The notes: generated from the letters alone by a model not told the origin. A stretch of DNA of 64,000 nt from Halobacillus sp. A5 (GCF_024189315.1 NZ_JAIZEO010000001.1:1420837-1484836), one strand, 5' to 3'; counted from the first letter of the stretch, positions 36,521 to 46,859 are shown. Program-made: numbers and translations.

Positions 36521-37828
36521 TTATCCTTCTAATAGCAAGTCATAAGGATCTTCTATCATTTCTTTAATACGGCGTAAGAATTGGACCGCATCTTTTCCGT
36601 CTACAATTCTGTGGTCGTAAGATAACGCAATGTACATCATTGGACGGGCTTGAATCGTATCATCCGGCATGACTTTGGCCCGCTTTTCAATGTTGTGCAA
36701 TCCTAAAATTCCAACTTGCGGAGAGTTCAGAATCGGTGTGGAAAGCATAGATCCAAAGATTCCGCCATTTGTGATCGTGAATGAGCCACCTTGAAGATCG
36801 TCCAATTGGAGCTCTTTATTACGAGCTTTTTGGGCCATGTCCATAATTCCTTTTTCAATACCTGCAAAGTCCAGACGGTCAGCATCCCTAACCACTGGAA
36901 CGACTAACCCTTCATCTGTTGATACGGCCATACCGATATCATAGAATTTCTTCTGGATTATTTCATTTTCCTGAATCTCTGCGTTAATGAGAGGGAATTC
37001 TTTAAGAGCTCCTACAGCAGCTTTAGTAAAGAATGACATAAATCCAAGCTTCACATCATGCTTCTTCTGGAAGGCTTCTTTCCGTTCGCTGCGCAGCTTC
37101 ATTACATTCGTCATATCCACTTCATTAAATGTCGTAAGCATTGCTGAGGTTTGCTGGGCATCTACCAAACGCTTGGCAATCGTCTGGCGGCGGCGGGACA
37201 TTTTAATTCGTTCAACAGGCTTATCAAACTCAGTTTTCCCACTGGTTTCTTTTGATTTTTTCTCCTGCTTCGGCGCTTCTTTTTTCTCCGCTTTTTTACT
37301 TTCTTTACTGGATCCTCCTGCTGCTGCATCCACATCCTCAGGACGGATCCTTCCTAATGGATCTTTCGCTGTAATCTCACTGAGATCGATTCCTAATTCA
37401 CGTGCACGCTTACGGGCAGCCGGAGTGGCCACTACATCATTTTTAGTATCCCGCTGGTCAGCAGATTCTTGTTTTTCTTCTTGCTTTTCTTCCTGTTTTT
37501 CATCGTTGCCAGCTGTCTCCTGGGCAGGCTCTTCTTTTTCTGAAGAAGCTTCCTCTTTAGAAGACTCATCCTCACCTGAGCCGCCGGCTTCACCATTCTC
37601 ATCGACTTTGGCAATAACGTCGCCTACCTCGACGTCATCTCCTTCATCCTTTAAAATTTCAGCAAGAACGCCGCTTGCATCGGCATTAACTTCAACGTTT
37701 ACCTTATCTGTCTCGAGCTCAAGGATGGGGTCACCCTTTTCAACTTGATCGCCTTTTTTCACCAGCCACTCGGCGATCGTACCTTCTGTAATTGATTCAG
37801 CTAATTCAGGGACCTTGATTTCCTTCAT
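36521..37828 (-). CDS. odhB: 2-oxoglutarate dehydrogenase E2 (dihydrolipoyl succinyltransferase)
   Basis: This 435-residue E2 starts with a lipoyl domain (residues 1-76, lipoyl-Lys in ETDKVNVEV), then an acid/Lys-rich linker, a peripheral-subunit-binding domain (PAARKRARELGIDLSEI) and the catalytic domain with LTTFNEVDM and the active-site YDHRIVDG. It transfers succinyl groups to CoA in the TCA cycle. ATG overlaps the odhA stop as ATGA; its AAAGGAGG ribosome binding site is within odhA. Lipoylation is probably by the LipM/LipA pathway encoded at 46.9-48.6 kb. Confidence 0.95.
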   Translation of the reverse strand: MKEIKVPELAESITEGTIAEWLVKKGDQVEKGDPILELETDKVNVEVNADASGVLAEILKDEGDDVEVGDVIAKVDENGEAGGSGEDESSKEEASSEKEEPAQETAGNDEKQEEKQEEKQESADQRDTKNDVVATPAARKRARELGIDLSEITAKDPLGRIRPEDVDAAAGGSSKESKKAEKKEAPKQEKKSKETSGKTEFDKPVERIKMSRRRQTIAKRLVDAQQTSAMLTTFNEVDMTNVMKLRSERKEAFQKKHDVKLGFMSFFTKAAVGALKEFPLINAEIQENEIIQKKFYDIGMAVSTDEGLVVPVVRDADRLDFAGIEKGIMDMAQKARNKELQLDDLQGGSFTITNGGIFGSMLSTPILNSPQVGILGLHNIEKRAKVMPDDTIQARPMMYIALSYDHRIVDGKDAVQFLRRIKEMIEDPYDLLLEG

Positions 37829-40692
37829 GATTTGTTTCCTCCTTTAGACAACTGTAACGCTTCATTTATAATTCTTCTTTGCTCTGTTTTGTGGATGTTT
37901 GGTTCACCTACAGAAGGAGATGCACGGTGTGGTCTTCCAACGTATCGGTGAATCTGGCCTTTTTCAAGCATACGGTGCAGGATACCCTCTACAAAATACC
38001 AGCTTCCCATATTCTGAGGCTCTTCCTGTACCCATACTAATTCTTCTAAATTAGGATATTCGCTCAAAATCTCTTTTAGCTGTTTAGTAGGAAAAGGATA
38101 AATCTGTTCTACTCGAACAGCATCCAATGTTTCAAAAGTGGGATCTTCCATTTTTTCAACGGTATCTTCAATTTCTACCATGATCTTCCCGCTTCCAAGC
38201 AGAAGAGATTTCACTTTTTCTTTTTCCTTTTTCGTTTCTTTCGTCATGTAAGGCTGACGCATAATCGGCTGAAAATTTAATTCACTGAACTTGCTGCCCT
38301 CTGCTGCCACTCTCTGGTTTCGCAGCAGGCTTTTCGGTGTCATGAGAACAAGCGGACGTGATTCTTCCTCATCATTTATAGCAGCCTGTCGTCTCAGCAG
38401 GTGGAAATACTGTGCAGCCGACGTGACATTAGCTACTGTCCAGTTATTCTCAGCAGCGAGCTGCAGAAAACGTTCTAAACGCGCACTGGAGTGCTCAGGA
38501 CCTTGTCCCTCATAACCGTGAGGAAGAAGGAATATCATATTTGATTTTTCTCCCCACTTCGCTCTTCCTGCCGCTACAAACTGATCAAATATAACCTGGC
38601 CAGCATTAGCGAAATCACCGAACTGCGCCTCCCAAATGACGAGGGCTTCAGGTGCTTGAACGCTGTAGCCATATTCAAATCCTAATACTCCAGCCTCAGA
38701 AAGCGGACTGTTGTAAATATCAAACGATGCTTTTGCTTGTTCAATACCGTGAAGCGGACAGTATGTGTCATCAGATTCGATGTCGTGAAGGACGAGGTGC
38801 CGGTGAGCAAAGGTTCCGCGTTCCGTATCCTGTCCGGTAATTCGAATTGGGTTTCCATCTTCAATAATAGAAGCAAACGCAAGGGCTTCGGCTGTTGCCC
38901 AATCAACTTTATTGCCTTCTTCCAGCATGTTTCCACGCTTTTGAAGAATTTTCTCTAGCTTTTTAAACCCATTAAAGCCTTCCGGTCTCTTTAAAAGCTC
39001 TTTATTCAGCTTCTTCAAACGCTCTAAATCAATAGCTGTCACAATTTCATCCAGCGGACGTTCAACTCCGCCCGGACGAGCCTTTACATCTGCTTCTGTA
39101 GTTTCGTTTTCTTTCATATTGTTATATATTTCACGAAGATTTTTTTCGTTTTCTGTAAAAAAATCTTTTAATGTACCTTCTTCTACAATTCCTTCTTCGA
39201 TCAGCTGCTTTTCATAAAGGTGAGGAACGGTAAGGTGCTCGTCGATCTGTTTATAAAGAATAGGCTGGGTTGAACGCGGTTCGTCCATTTCGTTATGACC
39301 GTAACGTCGATACCCAATCAAATCGATAACAAAGTCTTTTTTGAATTTTTTACGATATTCATAAGCTAGTGATATAGCTGACAGACATGCAGCCGGGTCA
39401 TCCGCATTGACATGGAGAATTGGAATTTCAAAGCCTTTGGCCAGATCGCTTGCATATCGGGTTGACCGGCCATCACGGCGGTTTGTCGTAAATCCGACTA
39501 AGTTATTCGCAATAACGTGAATAGTTCCACCTGTACGATATCCAGGCAGATCCTTCATATTTAAGGATTCGGCAACTACGCCTTCCCCAATAAACGCCGC
39601 ATCCCCGTGAATCAACAATCCGAACGCTTCTTCCTCATCCAGCTTTGCATATCCGGGCTCAGAGCGGTCATCCTGTGCAGCTCTTGTAAATCCCTGCACG
39701 ACCGGGTTTACGTATTCCAGGTGGGATGGATTATGACTTAAGGTTACCTGAGTGGATGACTGCTCGCCGTTTCCGATCTCACGGTGAGCACCAAAGTGAT
39801 ACTTCACATCCCCTGTCCATCCGTAGTTAATGCCAGTCGAACCTTCAGAAGGGATAAGCTCCTTATCCGGCGAATGGTGAAACTCAGAGAAAATACGATC
39901 GTACGGCTTCCCTAATACATGTGCCAGTACATTTAAACGTCCTCTATGTGCCATACCCATCATAATGTTGGATATCTTATCGGAAGAAGCTGCCTGGACG
40001 ATAAAATCGAGCATTGGGACCATTGAATCGAGTCCTTCAATAGAAAAACGTTTCTGGCCGACAAAAGTCTTAGCTAGAAAGTTTTCAAAGCCTTCTACTT
40101 TAGCCAGCCTTCTAAGTAATTGTTTCTTCTCTTCTTCACTTAAATTAACCTGGAACTCTGAAGAATCGATTTTCCTTTGCAGCCACTGTCTTTCATTTTC
40201 ATGACTCACGTGGTCATATTCAAAGGAGATCGTCCCTGCATACCGTTCTTTTAGAGTTTGAACGACCTGAAGAGCATTATTCAGCTTCACAGGTGGATTC
40301 GGCCAGACTACATCTGCTGGTATATTTTTCAAATCTTGCTCAGTTAGACCATATCGGCTGATTTCAAGCATATTCGTCGGGGGCCTTTCATTGCTGCCCA
40401 CCGCATAAATTTTTGCATCTAGATGGCCGTGACGCCGAATAGCCTCAACAAGTTTCAATGCTGAGGTGACTTTAACCATATCTAAAGATGCAGCCTGTGC
40501 AGCTCCGTTTACTGCAGGAGCAGCAGACGCACTCATCCATTCCGGTGCCCCATGCTCATCAAATACTTTTTTTAATGATGGATCCACTGACTCTGGATCT
40601 TTTTCATATAACTCGTACTGTTCTTCAATATACCCCATATTAGGGCCGTGAAATTCTTCCCAAAACCTTTCGTTGGCACCTTGATTAGCCAC
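37825..40692 (-). CDS. odhA: 2-oxoglutarate dehydrogenase E1
   Basis: The 955-residue protein has the short OdhA-type N-terminus NERFWEEFHGPNMGYIEEQYELY, MMGMAHRGRLNVLAHVLGKPY, the thiamine diphosphate site GDAAFIGEGVVAESLNM, and the C-terminal dehydrogenase E1 segments. It decarboxylates 2-oxoglutarate and passes the succinyl unit to OdhB. GTG at 40692 with GGAGG eight bases upstream is chosen; the open frame upstream to 40749 has no ribosome binding site. First gene of the odhAB operon. Confidence 0.93.
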   Translation of the reverse strand: MANQGANERFWEEFHGPNMGYIEEQYELYEKDPESVDPSLKKVFDEHGAPEWMSASAAPAVNGAAQAASLDMVKVTSALKLVEAIRRHGHLDAKIYAVGSNERPPTNMLEISRYGLTEQDLKNIPADVVWPNPPVKLNNALQVVQTLKERYAGTISFEYDHVSHENERQWLQRKIDSSEFQVNLSEEEKKQLLRRLAKVEGFENFLAKTFVGQKRFSIEGLDSMVPMLDFIVQAASSDKISNIMMGMAHRGRLNVLAHVLGKPYDRIFSEFHHSPDKELIPSEGSTGINYGWTGDVKYHFGAHREIGNGEQSSTQVTLSHNPSHLEYVNPVVQGFTRAAQDDRSEPGYAKLDEEEAFGLLIHGDAAFIGEGVVAESLNMKDLPGYRTGGTIHVIANNLVGFTTNRRDGRSTRYASDLAKGFEIPILHVNADDPAACLSAISLAYEYRKKFKKDFVIDLIGYRRYGHNEMDEPRSTQPILYKQIDEHLTVPHLYEKQLIEEGIVEEGTLKDFFTENEKNLREIYNNMKENETTEADVKARPGGVERPLDEIVTAIDLERLKKLNKELLKRPEGFNGFKKLEKILQKRGNMLEEGNKVDWATAEALAFASIIEDGNPIRITGQDTERGTFAHRHLVLHDIESDDTYCPLHGIEQAKASFDIYNSPLSEAGVLGFEYGYSVQAPEALVIWEAQFGDFANAGQVIFDQFVAAGRAKWGEKSNMIFLLPHGYEGQGPEHSSARLERFLQLAAENNWTVANVTSAAQYFHLLRRQAAINDEEESRPLVLMTPKSLLRNQRVAAEGSKFSELNFQPIMRQPYMTKETKKEKEKVKSLLLGSGKIMVEIEDTVEKMEDPTFETLDAVRVEQIYPFPTKQLKEILSEYPNLEELVWVQEEPQNMGSWYFVEGILHRMLEKGQIHRYVGRPHRASPSVGEPNIHKTEQRRIINEALQLSKGGNKS

Positions 40693-40756
40693 GTGAAATA
40701 CCTCCAAGTAGTTGTTGTCTAATGCTGGAACGTAAACGTTTGCAAACACACATACT

Positions 40757-40786
40757 ATTATAGAGTTGAAACGTTATAAAATTCAA
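40757..40786 (-). promoter_or_regulatory. Sigma-A promoter of odhAB
   Basis: On the minus strand -35 TTGAAT and -10 TATAAT are spaced by 18 bp, about 65 bp before the GTG start of odhA. Confidence 0.6.
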
Positions 40787-40837
40787 CATTTATCGCTTTT
40801 TTTCTTTTCGTCTCGAATTCTTCTCTATTATAACAAT

Positions 40838-40864
40838 AAAGACGCACCGATTGGTACGTCTATT
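40838..40864 (-). terminator. Terminator after ppk
   Basis: AGACGTACC pairs with GGTGCGTCT (one mismatch) and is followed by TTATTGTTAT on the minus strand, 30 bp after the ppk stop. Confidence 0.65.
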
Positions 40865-40893
40865 TCACTTTTCTCAGAAAATTATACAGAAAT

Positions 40894-42999
40894 TTACTCT
40901 TCGTCCTCGAGCACATCGTACGCCCACTCAAACAATTTCATTTGACTATTGACAGAAGGGTAATCTTTGTTGACCTTGATATAACGATAGCTTCCGTGTT
41001 CATCCTGTTCTCTCGATTTCACGTTATCCTTTAAGTATAATTCAAGAATTTCAATTAACCTGCTTTTAATCTCAGCCTCATATACAGGGAAAAGTAATTC
41101 CACACGCTTTACCATATTCCTTGTCATCAAATCAGCTGAGGATAGAAAAACCTTCTCCTCACCATTATGATGAAAATAAAAGATCCGGCTGTGCTCTAAA
41201 AAGCGTCCGACAATACTGATGACTCGAATATTCTCACTAATTCCTTCGACGCCCGGTTTTAGACAGCAGATGCCGCGGACGATGAGATTCACTGACACTC
41301 CTGCTTGTGAAGCTTCATAAAGCTTTTTAATAATAAGCTTGTCAGTTAGTGAATTCATTTTTGCTACAATACGGCCGTTTCCATAATCACGATGGAACTC
41401 GATTTCCTCATCTATTTTCTTAAGAAAGTCAGTTCTAATGTCAAAGGGAGCCATAGAAATGTGGAAATAATCGGGTTTCTCTGTATAACCGCTTAAATAG
41501 TTAAAGAAATTGGTAGCATCAATCCCGAATTCAACATCTGTCGTAATAATCCCCATATCTGTATAAATCTTCGCTGTCTGATCATTGTAGTTCCCTGTTC
41601 CCAGATGAACAAAACGCTCAATTGCATTCTTTTGTTTTCGAACGACAAGAATAATCTTGCTGTGTGTCTTTAAATAAGTCATTCCATAAATAACATGACA
41701 GCCCGCCTTTTCCAATTCACGTGCCCATTGAACATTATTCTCTTCATCAAAACGGGCTTTAAGCTCAACCAGAACTGTAACTTGTTTTCCATTCTCAGCC
41801 GCTTCTTTTAAAGTTTTTATAACCGGGGAATCACCGCTCACTCTATACAATGTCTGTTTTATCGCTAAAACATCAGGGTCTTTTGCTGCATCTGCCAGAA
41901 ATTCTATTACTGGTTCAAAGGACTCGTAGGGATGATGCAGAAAAATGTCACGCTTTAATGCAGCTTCAAAAATATTTTCCTCATCCTTCATATCACGCAC
42001 AGGCTGAGGTATTAACTGCTCGTAAACAAGGCCTTCTTTTCTATCGGCTGATTCCTTATAGAAATCAAATAAGTAACTGAGATCTAAAGGACCATCCGTA
42101 ATGTATAAATCATTTTCATGAATCTCCAGTACACTTAATAAAAACCGAACCATTTTTTCATCAAGCTTCTCTTTGCGAACCTCAAGCCGGACAGCTGCAC
42201 CCCATTTCCTTTTCTTTAGTTCTTTTTCAATTTCTTTTAGTAAATCACGTGCGCCTTCTTCGTGTATCGTCATATCTGCGTTTCTCGTAATTCTGAATTC
42301 AGTTATTGATTTTGCGCGGTATCCTTTAAAAAGCTTTTCTGCGAAGTGACTGATAATATCTTCTAACAGAATAAAGGTTGATGAGGTATCAGCTACTGTC
42401 AGTTCAACAAATCGTGGAATAACTGAAGGCACCTGGACAATGGCGTGCTTTTCCGTAGGGTCTTTTAAATCAAACGTATCTTCTAAAACGACAGCAAGGT
42501 TAATTGTTTTATTTAAAAGCTTGGGAAATGGCCGGTAGGTATCAACGGCCATAGGGGTTAAAACCGGAAATATCTCTTCTTCAAAGAATTGTTCTAATTC
42601 GTGAAGCTGTTCCTCAGTCAGCTTTTCAATTTCAGTGAGTTCAATACCTTCTTTTAATAGCTGCGGCTTCATCGCCTGGTAGGTATCGTACTGCCTTTTA
42701 ACAAGTTGATGATTAATTCTCGCTATTTCTTTCAACTGCTGTTTCGGAGTTAACCCTGCCTTGTTCTCCGGTTTATTGTAGCCGGCTTTTACCTGATCCT
42801 TTAAACCGGCTACCCTTACCATAAAAAACTCATCCAAATTCGCTGAAAAAATAGCAAGGAACTTAAACCGCTCAAGTAAAGGAGTGGTATGATCCAGTGC
42901 TTCCTCAAGCACTCTTTCGTTGAAGGCAAGCCAGCTCAGTTCACGGTTATTGTAATAACGCGGGTCATCGAGATTCTTTTTGACGTCATCCATTGTCAT
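40894..42999 (-). CDS. ppk: Polyphosphate kinase 1
   Basis: This 701-residue protein matches PPK1: an N-terminal domain (NNRELSWLAFNERVLEEA), head domain, and two PLD-like C-terminal domains with the phosphorylated catalytic His in TYLKTHSKIILVVRK and a second site in RIFYFHHNGEEKVFLSSADLMTRN. It reversibly makes polyphosphate from ATP. It follows ppx on the same strand with a 96-bp gap; ppx-ppk operons are common in Bacteria. B. subtilis 168 has no such gene pair, as I recall. Confidence 0.93.
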   Translation of the reverse strand: MTMDDVKKNLDDPRYYNNRELSWLAFNERVLEEALDHTTPLLERFKFLAIFSANLDEFFMVRVAGLKDQVKAGYNKPENKAGLTPKQQLKEIARINHQLVKRQYDTYQAMKPQLLKEGIELTEIEKLTEEQLHELEQFFEEEIFPVLTPMAVDTYRPFPKLLNKTINLAVVLEDTFDLKDPTEKHAIVQVPSVIPRFVELTVADTSSTFILLEDIISHFAEKLFKGYRAKSITEFRITRNADMTIHEEGARDLLKEIEKELKKRKWGAAVRLEVRKEKLDEKMVRFLLSVLEIHENDLYITDGPLDLSYLFDFYKESADRKEGLVYEQLIPQPVRDMKDEENIFEAALKRDIFLHHPYESFEPVIEFLADAAKDPDVLAIKQTLYRVSGDSPVIKTLKEAAENGKQVTVLVELKARFDEENNVQWARELEKAGCHVIYGMTYLKTHSKIILVVRKQKNAIERFVHLGTGNYNDQTAKIYTDMGIITTDVEFGIDATNFFNYLSGYTEKPDYFHISMAPFDIRTDFLKKIDEEIEFHRDYGNGRIVAKMNSLTDKLIIKKLYEASQAGVSVNLIVRGICCLKPGVEGISENIRVISIVGRFLEHSRIFYFHHNGEEKVFLSSADLMTRNMVKRVELLFPVYEAEIKSRLIEILELYLKDNVKSREQDEHGSYRYIKVNKDYPSVNSQMKLFEWAYDVLEDEE

Positions 43000-43095
43000 T
43001 GACTACTCCCCTTATGCCAGAGATTTCTAACCACTCTATCACGCGAATTTTGACCGAATTTAAAGTTTAAATTAAGTATTTGTAAAAGTCCGGCC

Positions 43096-44625
43096 TTATA
43101 ATTGAACAAATACTAAATTAATTTTTGTGTTCAGCGCCTTTTCCAGGTGCTTCTTTTGCTTTTCTATCTGATATTCTTCAGGCATATAATCCTTGCTGCA
43201 GAAAAGAGTGATCGTAAGGTTCTCGCCTTTTGCATTCACTTTTAATGATTCCACCGTTCCTCTGCGCGTGCTGTCCAGGCTGTAGCAAAACTTAAGAAAC
43301 GCCCCTAAAAAACGAATGTGCTTTCGTTCTTCTTTTAAAAACCAGCTTTTATAAGGGCTGATAAATTGTTTGAAAACCGTTTTGTTTTTAAAAGAGGCCA
43401 TTAAAGCAAGTTTTAAGCGGTCAATATGCATTAATCCGTCAATTGTACGGTTCGCAAGTAAATAAAAGGTATGCTGTGCACTTGCTTCATCATCTATATA
43501 TTCCCCGAGATTAAATACATAACTCGCACGTTTCACCTCTGTCCAATCGTCTATGGTTAATGAACCAATTCCTCTTTCATGAAATTGCGAGAACAACTCC
43601 TTGGCTAAATGCTGTACGTGCTGTATCTGCCGCATATCCAGCTCATAGTCATTGATCAGTTCCTGGATACTTTCTTCTAAAACACTTGGAAAAAGGCTGG
43701 TCCCCATGCCCTGGGTAAGCTGCTCGTAAAACACACCGTCTCTTAACCCTTTCCTGCTTAAAATAAATCCATCTGCCTGTACGGCTTCGTACAATGTATG
43801 GAAAACCTCGACAGCTGGAAGAATTATATCCGCCCGGTCTTTAGACAAACCTTCAACCTTCTGCATCTTTTTCATCGGCAGGGTGAACAAGTAATTTTTA
43901 ATAAATGAAAGATCGCTGTCCAGCATCTTGTATTGATGGAGACCTGCGAGAGGATATTCTTTTAAATTCTGATCTACCTGTACCACGTTCCTCGCGCCTC
44001 CGCCAATTCCAACTAAAGGTACTTTTTTACCAGTCAGCCAGGGGAGGCTGCTAAAGCTCTCTTTAAGAAATTGCCGAAGGTTTGAAAACTCTTCTTCTGT
44101 AGGCAGGTCTTTTTTAAAAAAGCGTTGTTTAAGGGTTACAGCACCAAAAGGGAAACTGTGAGAATGAATAAGTTCACGATCCTTAAAGTAGGTGACTTCA
44201 GTACTTCCACCCCCGATATCGACAGTGAAGCCTTCGGTTAAAGAGGTTGAATTTGCAACGGCTAAATATCCATAGTACGCTTCCTCTTCTTCAGACAGAA
44301 CTCTCATATCGAATCCGGTATGCTTAGAAACTTCTTTGATAATTTCTTCCTGATTAGTAGACTGACGGATAGCAGCGGTAGCTACGCAGACCGTCTCTTC
44401 CAACACGTAAGTGGCAAGTACCCCTTCAAAGCTTGATAATGTGTGGAGCAATTTATTTATTCCGTTCTTTGAAAGCGTCCCGTCTTCCAGTAAATATGTA
44501 CTCAACCTTGCTACAGCTTTTACGTTTTCAACTTCCCGGAGTCTTCCTCCTTTATCCCGCAGATAAACAACTAATCGTACGGAGTTTGAACCAATGTCAA
44601 TAATGGCATAATGCTGTTTCGCCAT
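43096..44625 (-). CDS. ppx: Exopolyphosphatase (Ppx/GppA family)
   Basis: The protein is 509 residues from ATG at 44625 (AGGTGAGG upstream; an earlier in-frame ATG overlaps a -10-like TATAAT). It has the sugar-kinase/HSP70 ATPase fold with AIIDIGSNSVRLVVYL, the phosphate loop TVDIGGGSTEV and GIGGGARNV, and then a C-terminal HD-like helical domain. It degrades polyphosphate and possibly pppGpp. Partner of the ppk gene downstream. Confidence 0.88.
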   Translation of the reverse strand: MAKQHYAIIDIGSNSVRLVVYLRDKGGRLREVENVKAVARLSTYLLEDGTLSKNGINKLLHTLSSFEGVLATYVLEETVCVATAAIRQSTNQEEIIKEVSKHTGFDMRVLSEEEEAYYGYLAVANSTSLTEGFTVDIGGGSTEVTYFKDRELIHSHSFPFGAVTLKQRFFKKDLPTEEEFSNLRQFLKESFSSLPWLTGKKVPLVGIGGGARNVVQVDQNLKEYPLAGLHQYKMLDSDLSFIKNYLFTLPMKKMQKVEGLSKDRADIILPAVEVFHTLYEAVQADGFILSRKGLRDGVFYEQLTQGMGTSLFPSVLEESIQELINDYELDMRQIQHVQHLAKELFSQFHERGIGSLTIDDWTEVKRASYVFNLGEYIDDEASAQHTFYLLANRTIDGLMHIDRLKLALMASFKNKTVFKQFISPYKSWFLKEERKHIRFLGAFLKFCYSLDSTRRGTVESLKVNAKGENLTITLFCSKDYMPEEYQIEKQKKHLEKALNTKINLVFVQL

Positions 44626-44661
44626 CTGCCTCACCTGCCTTGTATTTTTGGTCATTATATC

Positions 44662-44694
44662 ATAAAGGGACCCTAGACTGGGTCTAGAGCCCCT
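44662..44694 (-). terminator. Probable terminator after prkA
   Basis: On the minus strand AAGGG-CTCTAGA pairs with TCTAGG-TCCCTT around a five-base loop. The following tail (TATG) is T-poor, so strength is uncertain. Confidence 0.45.
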
Positions 44695-44701
44695 TGTAGA
44701 T

Positions 44702-46597
44702 TTAACGATTCAGCAGGCTTCCTACGTACTTAAGCAGCTCATTAGCTGACGATGAGTTATATCCGTGTTCATCGACTAAAGTGGCCACCACTTCATTAAT
44801 TTTCTTCAATTGCTGTTCGTTTGGTGTTTTCGTCGATGTAGTTATTTTCACAATATCTTTTAAGTCAGCAAATAATTTCTTCTGAATGGCTTCTCGTAAG
44901 CGCTCATGGGACTGATAGTCGAACTTTTTACCTTTACGGGCATAGGCAGATATTCTAATAAGAATTTCTTCACGGAAGGCCTTCTTCGCATTTTCAGAGA
45001 CACCGATCTGCTCTTCAATGGAACGCATTAACCTTTCATCTGGATTCATTTCTTCTCCCGTCAGCGGATCACGAAGCTTTGCTTTGTTGCAATACGCCTC
45101 TACGTTATCTAAATAATTGTCCATAAGCGTACGGGCAGACTCTTCATAAGAATAAACGAATGCTTTTTGAACCTCTTTCTTCGCTAAATCATCATACTGT
45201 TTGCGAGCCAGCGAGATAAATTCGAGATAGCGCTCCTTATCGTCCTTAGAGATTGAAGCATGACTGTCTAATCCATCTTTTAACGAACGGAGTACATCCA
45301 GCGCATTAATTGATGTCATCTCTTTTTTAATAATAGTTGAAGAAATTCGGTTGATCACATAACGCGGATCAATCCCGGTCATACCTTCATCAGAGAATTC
45401 CTTCTTCAATTCTTCTACATCCACATCACTGAAGCCTTCTACTTCCTCGCCATCATATAAATACATTTTCTTCAGTACATCAATAGACGCTTTCTTCGAT
45501 TCCTTTAAGCGCGTCAGCACGGTAAACATGGCCGCTACCTTTAATGTATGAGGAGCGATATGAACATCACGTATATCACTTTCCCGGATCATCTTCTCAT
45601 AAATCTTTTCTTCTTCAGTTACTTTCAGATTATACGGGATCGGCATAACAATCATCCGTGAGTGCAGCGCTTCATTCTTTTTATTAGCAATAAAGGAACG
45701 GTATTCAGCCTCATTCGTATGAGCAACGATCAGCTCATCTGCCGAAATTAAGGCAAACCGGCCAGCTTTAAAGTTGCCCTCCTGAGTTAAACTGAGAAGG
45801 TGCCAGAGAAACTTCTCATCACATTTTAAAATCTCCTGGAACTCCATGATACCCCGGTTTGCTTTGTTAAGCTCTCCATCAAAACGATAAGCACGTGGAT
45901 CTGATTCAGAGCCAAATTGGGCAATCGTCGAGAAGTCAATAGAGCCTGTTAAATCGGCAATGTCCTGTGATTTAGGATCAGAAGGGCTGAAGGTACCAAT
46001 ACCAGTTCGTTTGTCTTCAGAGAAAAAGACTCTTTCTACCAGAACATCCTCGATACGGCCGCCGTAATCTTTTTCGAGTCTCATCGTATTTAAAGGGGAC
46101 AAGCTGCCTTCAATTCGAATCCCGTAATCTTCACGGAACTCATCTCTTAAATGGTGTGGAATCATATGCAGGGGATCTTCGTGCATCGGGCACCCTTTAA
46201 TAGCAAAGACTGCTCCCTTGTCAGTGTATGAATACTTCTCTAGTCCCCTCTTTAACAAATTAACCAGTGTTGATTTACCGCCGCTGACAGGTCCCATTAA
46301 CAATAGAATTCTTTTTCTTACGTCCAGGCGGCGTGCAGCCGGATGAAAATACTCTTCAACTAACCTTTCCATAGCTTCATCAAGTCCGTAAATATCGTCA
46401 TCAAAAAAGGAATATCTCTTATGATGAGGGCCTTCCTCAACCCCCGCTTCCGTTATCATATTATAAACACGAGAATGAGCAGATTGGGCCAAGTAAGGTT
46501 TGTCTCTTAATAGCTCTAAATAATCTCTGAAAGTTCCTTCCCATTTCAATTCCTCTTCATGTTCACGATGATCTTGTATTCTTTTAATAATATCCAC
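44702..46597 (-). CDS. prkA: Serine protein kinase / AAA protein PrkA
   Basis: This 631-residue protein has the PrkA AAA domain (Walker A GPVSGGKSTLV, about residues 103-113) and the C-terminal PrkA kinase-like domain. N-terminal HREHEEELKWEGTFRDYLELL and LMDNYLDNVEAYCNKAKLRDPLTGEEMNPDERLMRSIEEQIG are strongly conserved family segments. In Bacillus it is needed for normal sporulation and acts through sigma-K; recent work suggests an ATP-dependent protease activity. The family usually neighbours yhbH, spoVR; here it is next to ppx. Confidence 0.93.
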   Translation of the reverse strand: MDIIKRIQDHREHEEELKWEGTFRDYLELLRDKPYLAQSAHSRVYNMITEAGVEEGPHHKRYSFFDDDIYGLDEAMERLVEEYFHPAARRLDVRKRILLLMGPVSGGKSTLVNLLKRGLEKYSYTDKGAVFAIKGCPMHEDPLHMIPHHLRDEFREDYGIRIEGSLSPLNTMRLEKDYGGRIEDVLVERVFFSEDKRTGIGTFSPSDPKSQDIADLTGSIDFSTIAQFGSESDPRAYRFDGELNKANRGIMEFQEILKCDEKFLWHLLSLTQEGNFKAGRFALISADELIVAHTNEAEYRSFIANKKNEALHSRMIVMPIPYNLKVTEEEKIYEKMIRESDIRDVHIAPHTLKVAAMFTVLTRLKESKKASIDVLKKMYLYDGEEVEGFSDVDVEELKKEFSDEGMTGIDPRYVINRISSTIIKKEMTSINALDVLRSLKDGLDSHASISKDDKERYLEFISLARKQYDDLAKKEVQKAFVYSYEESARTLMDNYLDNVEAYCNKAKLRDPLTGEEMNPDERLMRSIEEQIGVSENAKKAFREEILIRISAYARKGKKFDYQSHERLREAIQKKLFADLKDIVKITTSTKTPNEQQLKKINEVVATLVDEHGYNSSSANELLKYVGSLLNR

Positions 46598-46711
46598 TCA
46601 ACGACCTCCCTCGTCGTAACTAGCAAATTTAATACATCCTATGCGCGTGAAACCCGAAACATTCATAAAGGTACAAGCTCCTTTCGTCTATTGTATAAAC
46701 CGCAACCAAAA

Positions 46712-46733
46712 GATTTGCGTGATCACGCAAATC
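46712..46733. promoter_or_regulatory. Perfect 22-bp palindrome between prkA and lipM
   Basis: Two 11-bp half-sites, GATTTGCGTGA and TCACGCAAATC, meet with no spacer. It lies 115 bp upstream of prkA and 127 bp upstream of lipM in the divergent gap. Size and symmetry suit a dimeric repressor; no T-run follows, so it is not a terminator. The regulator is unknown. Confidence 0.5.
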
Positions 46734-46859
46734 AACGAAAAAATGCTTTTTTCCCCTTCGTAACCGCTTCCTTGCTTTGACACGATATAGTCCCCTTGTT
46801 AGAATTGTCTTGACTATTTAATCGAATAAAGGATTACTTATGGAAAGAAGGTCTAATTA

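Noticed and set aside
36987..37748. A 253-codon plus-strand frame opposite odhB
   Set aside because: It is the antisense of the well-supported E2 coding sequence and its Ser-rich composition is that of an antisense shadow.
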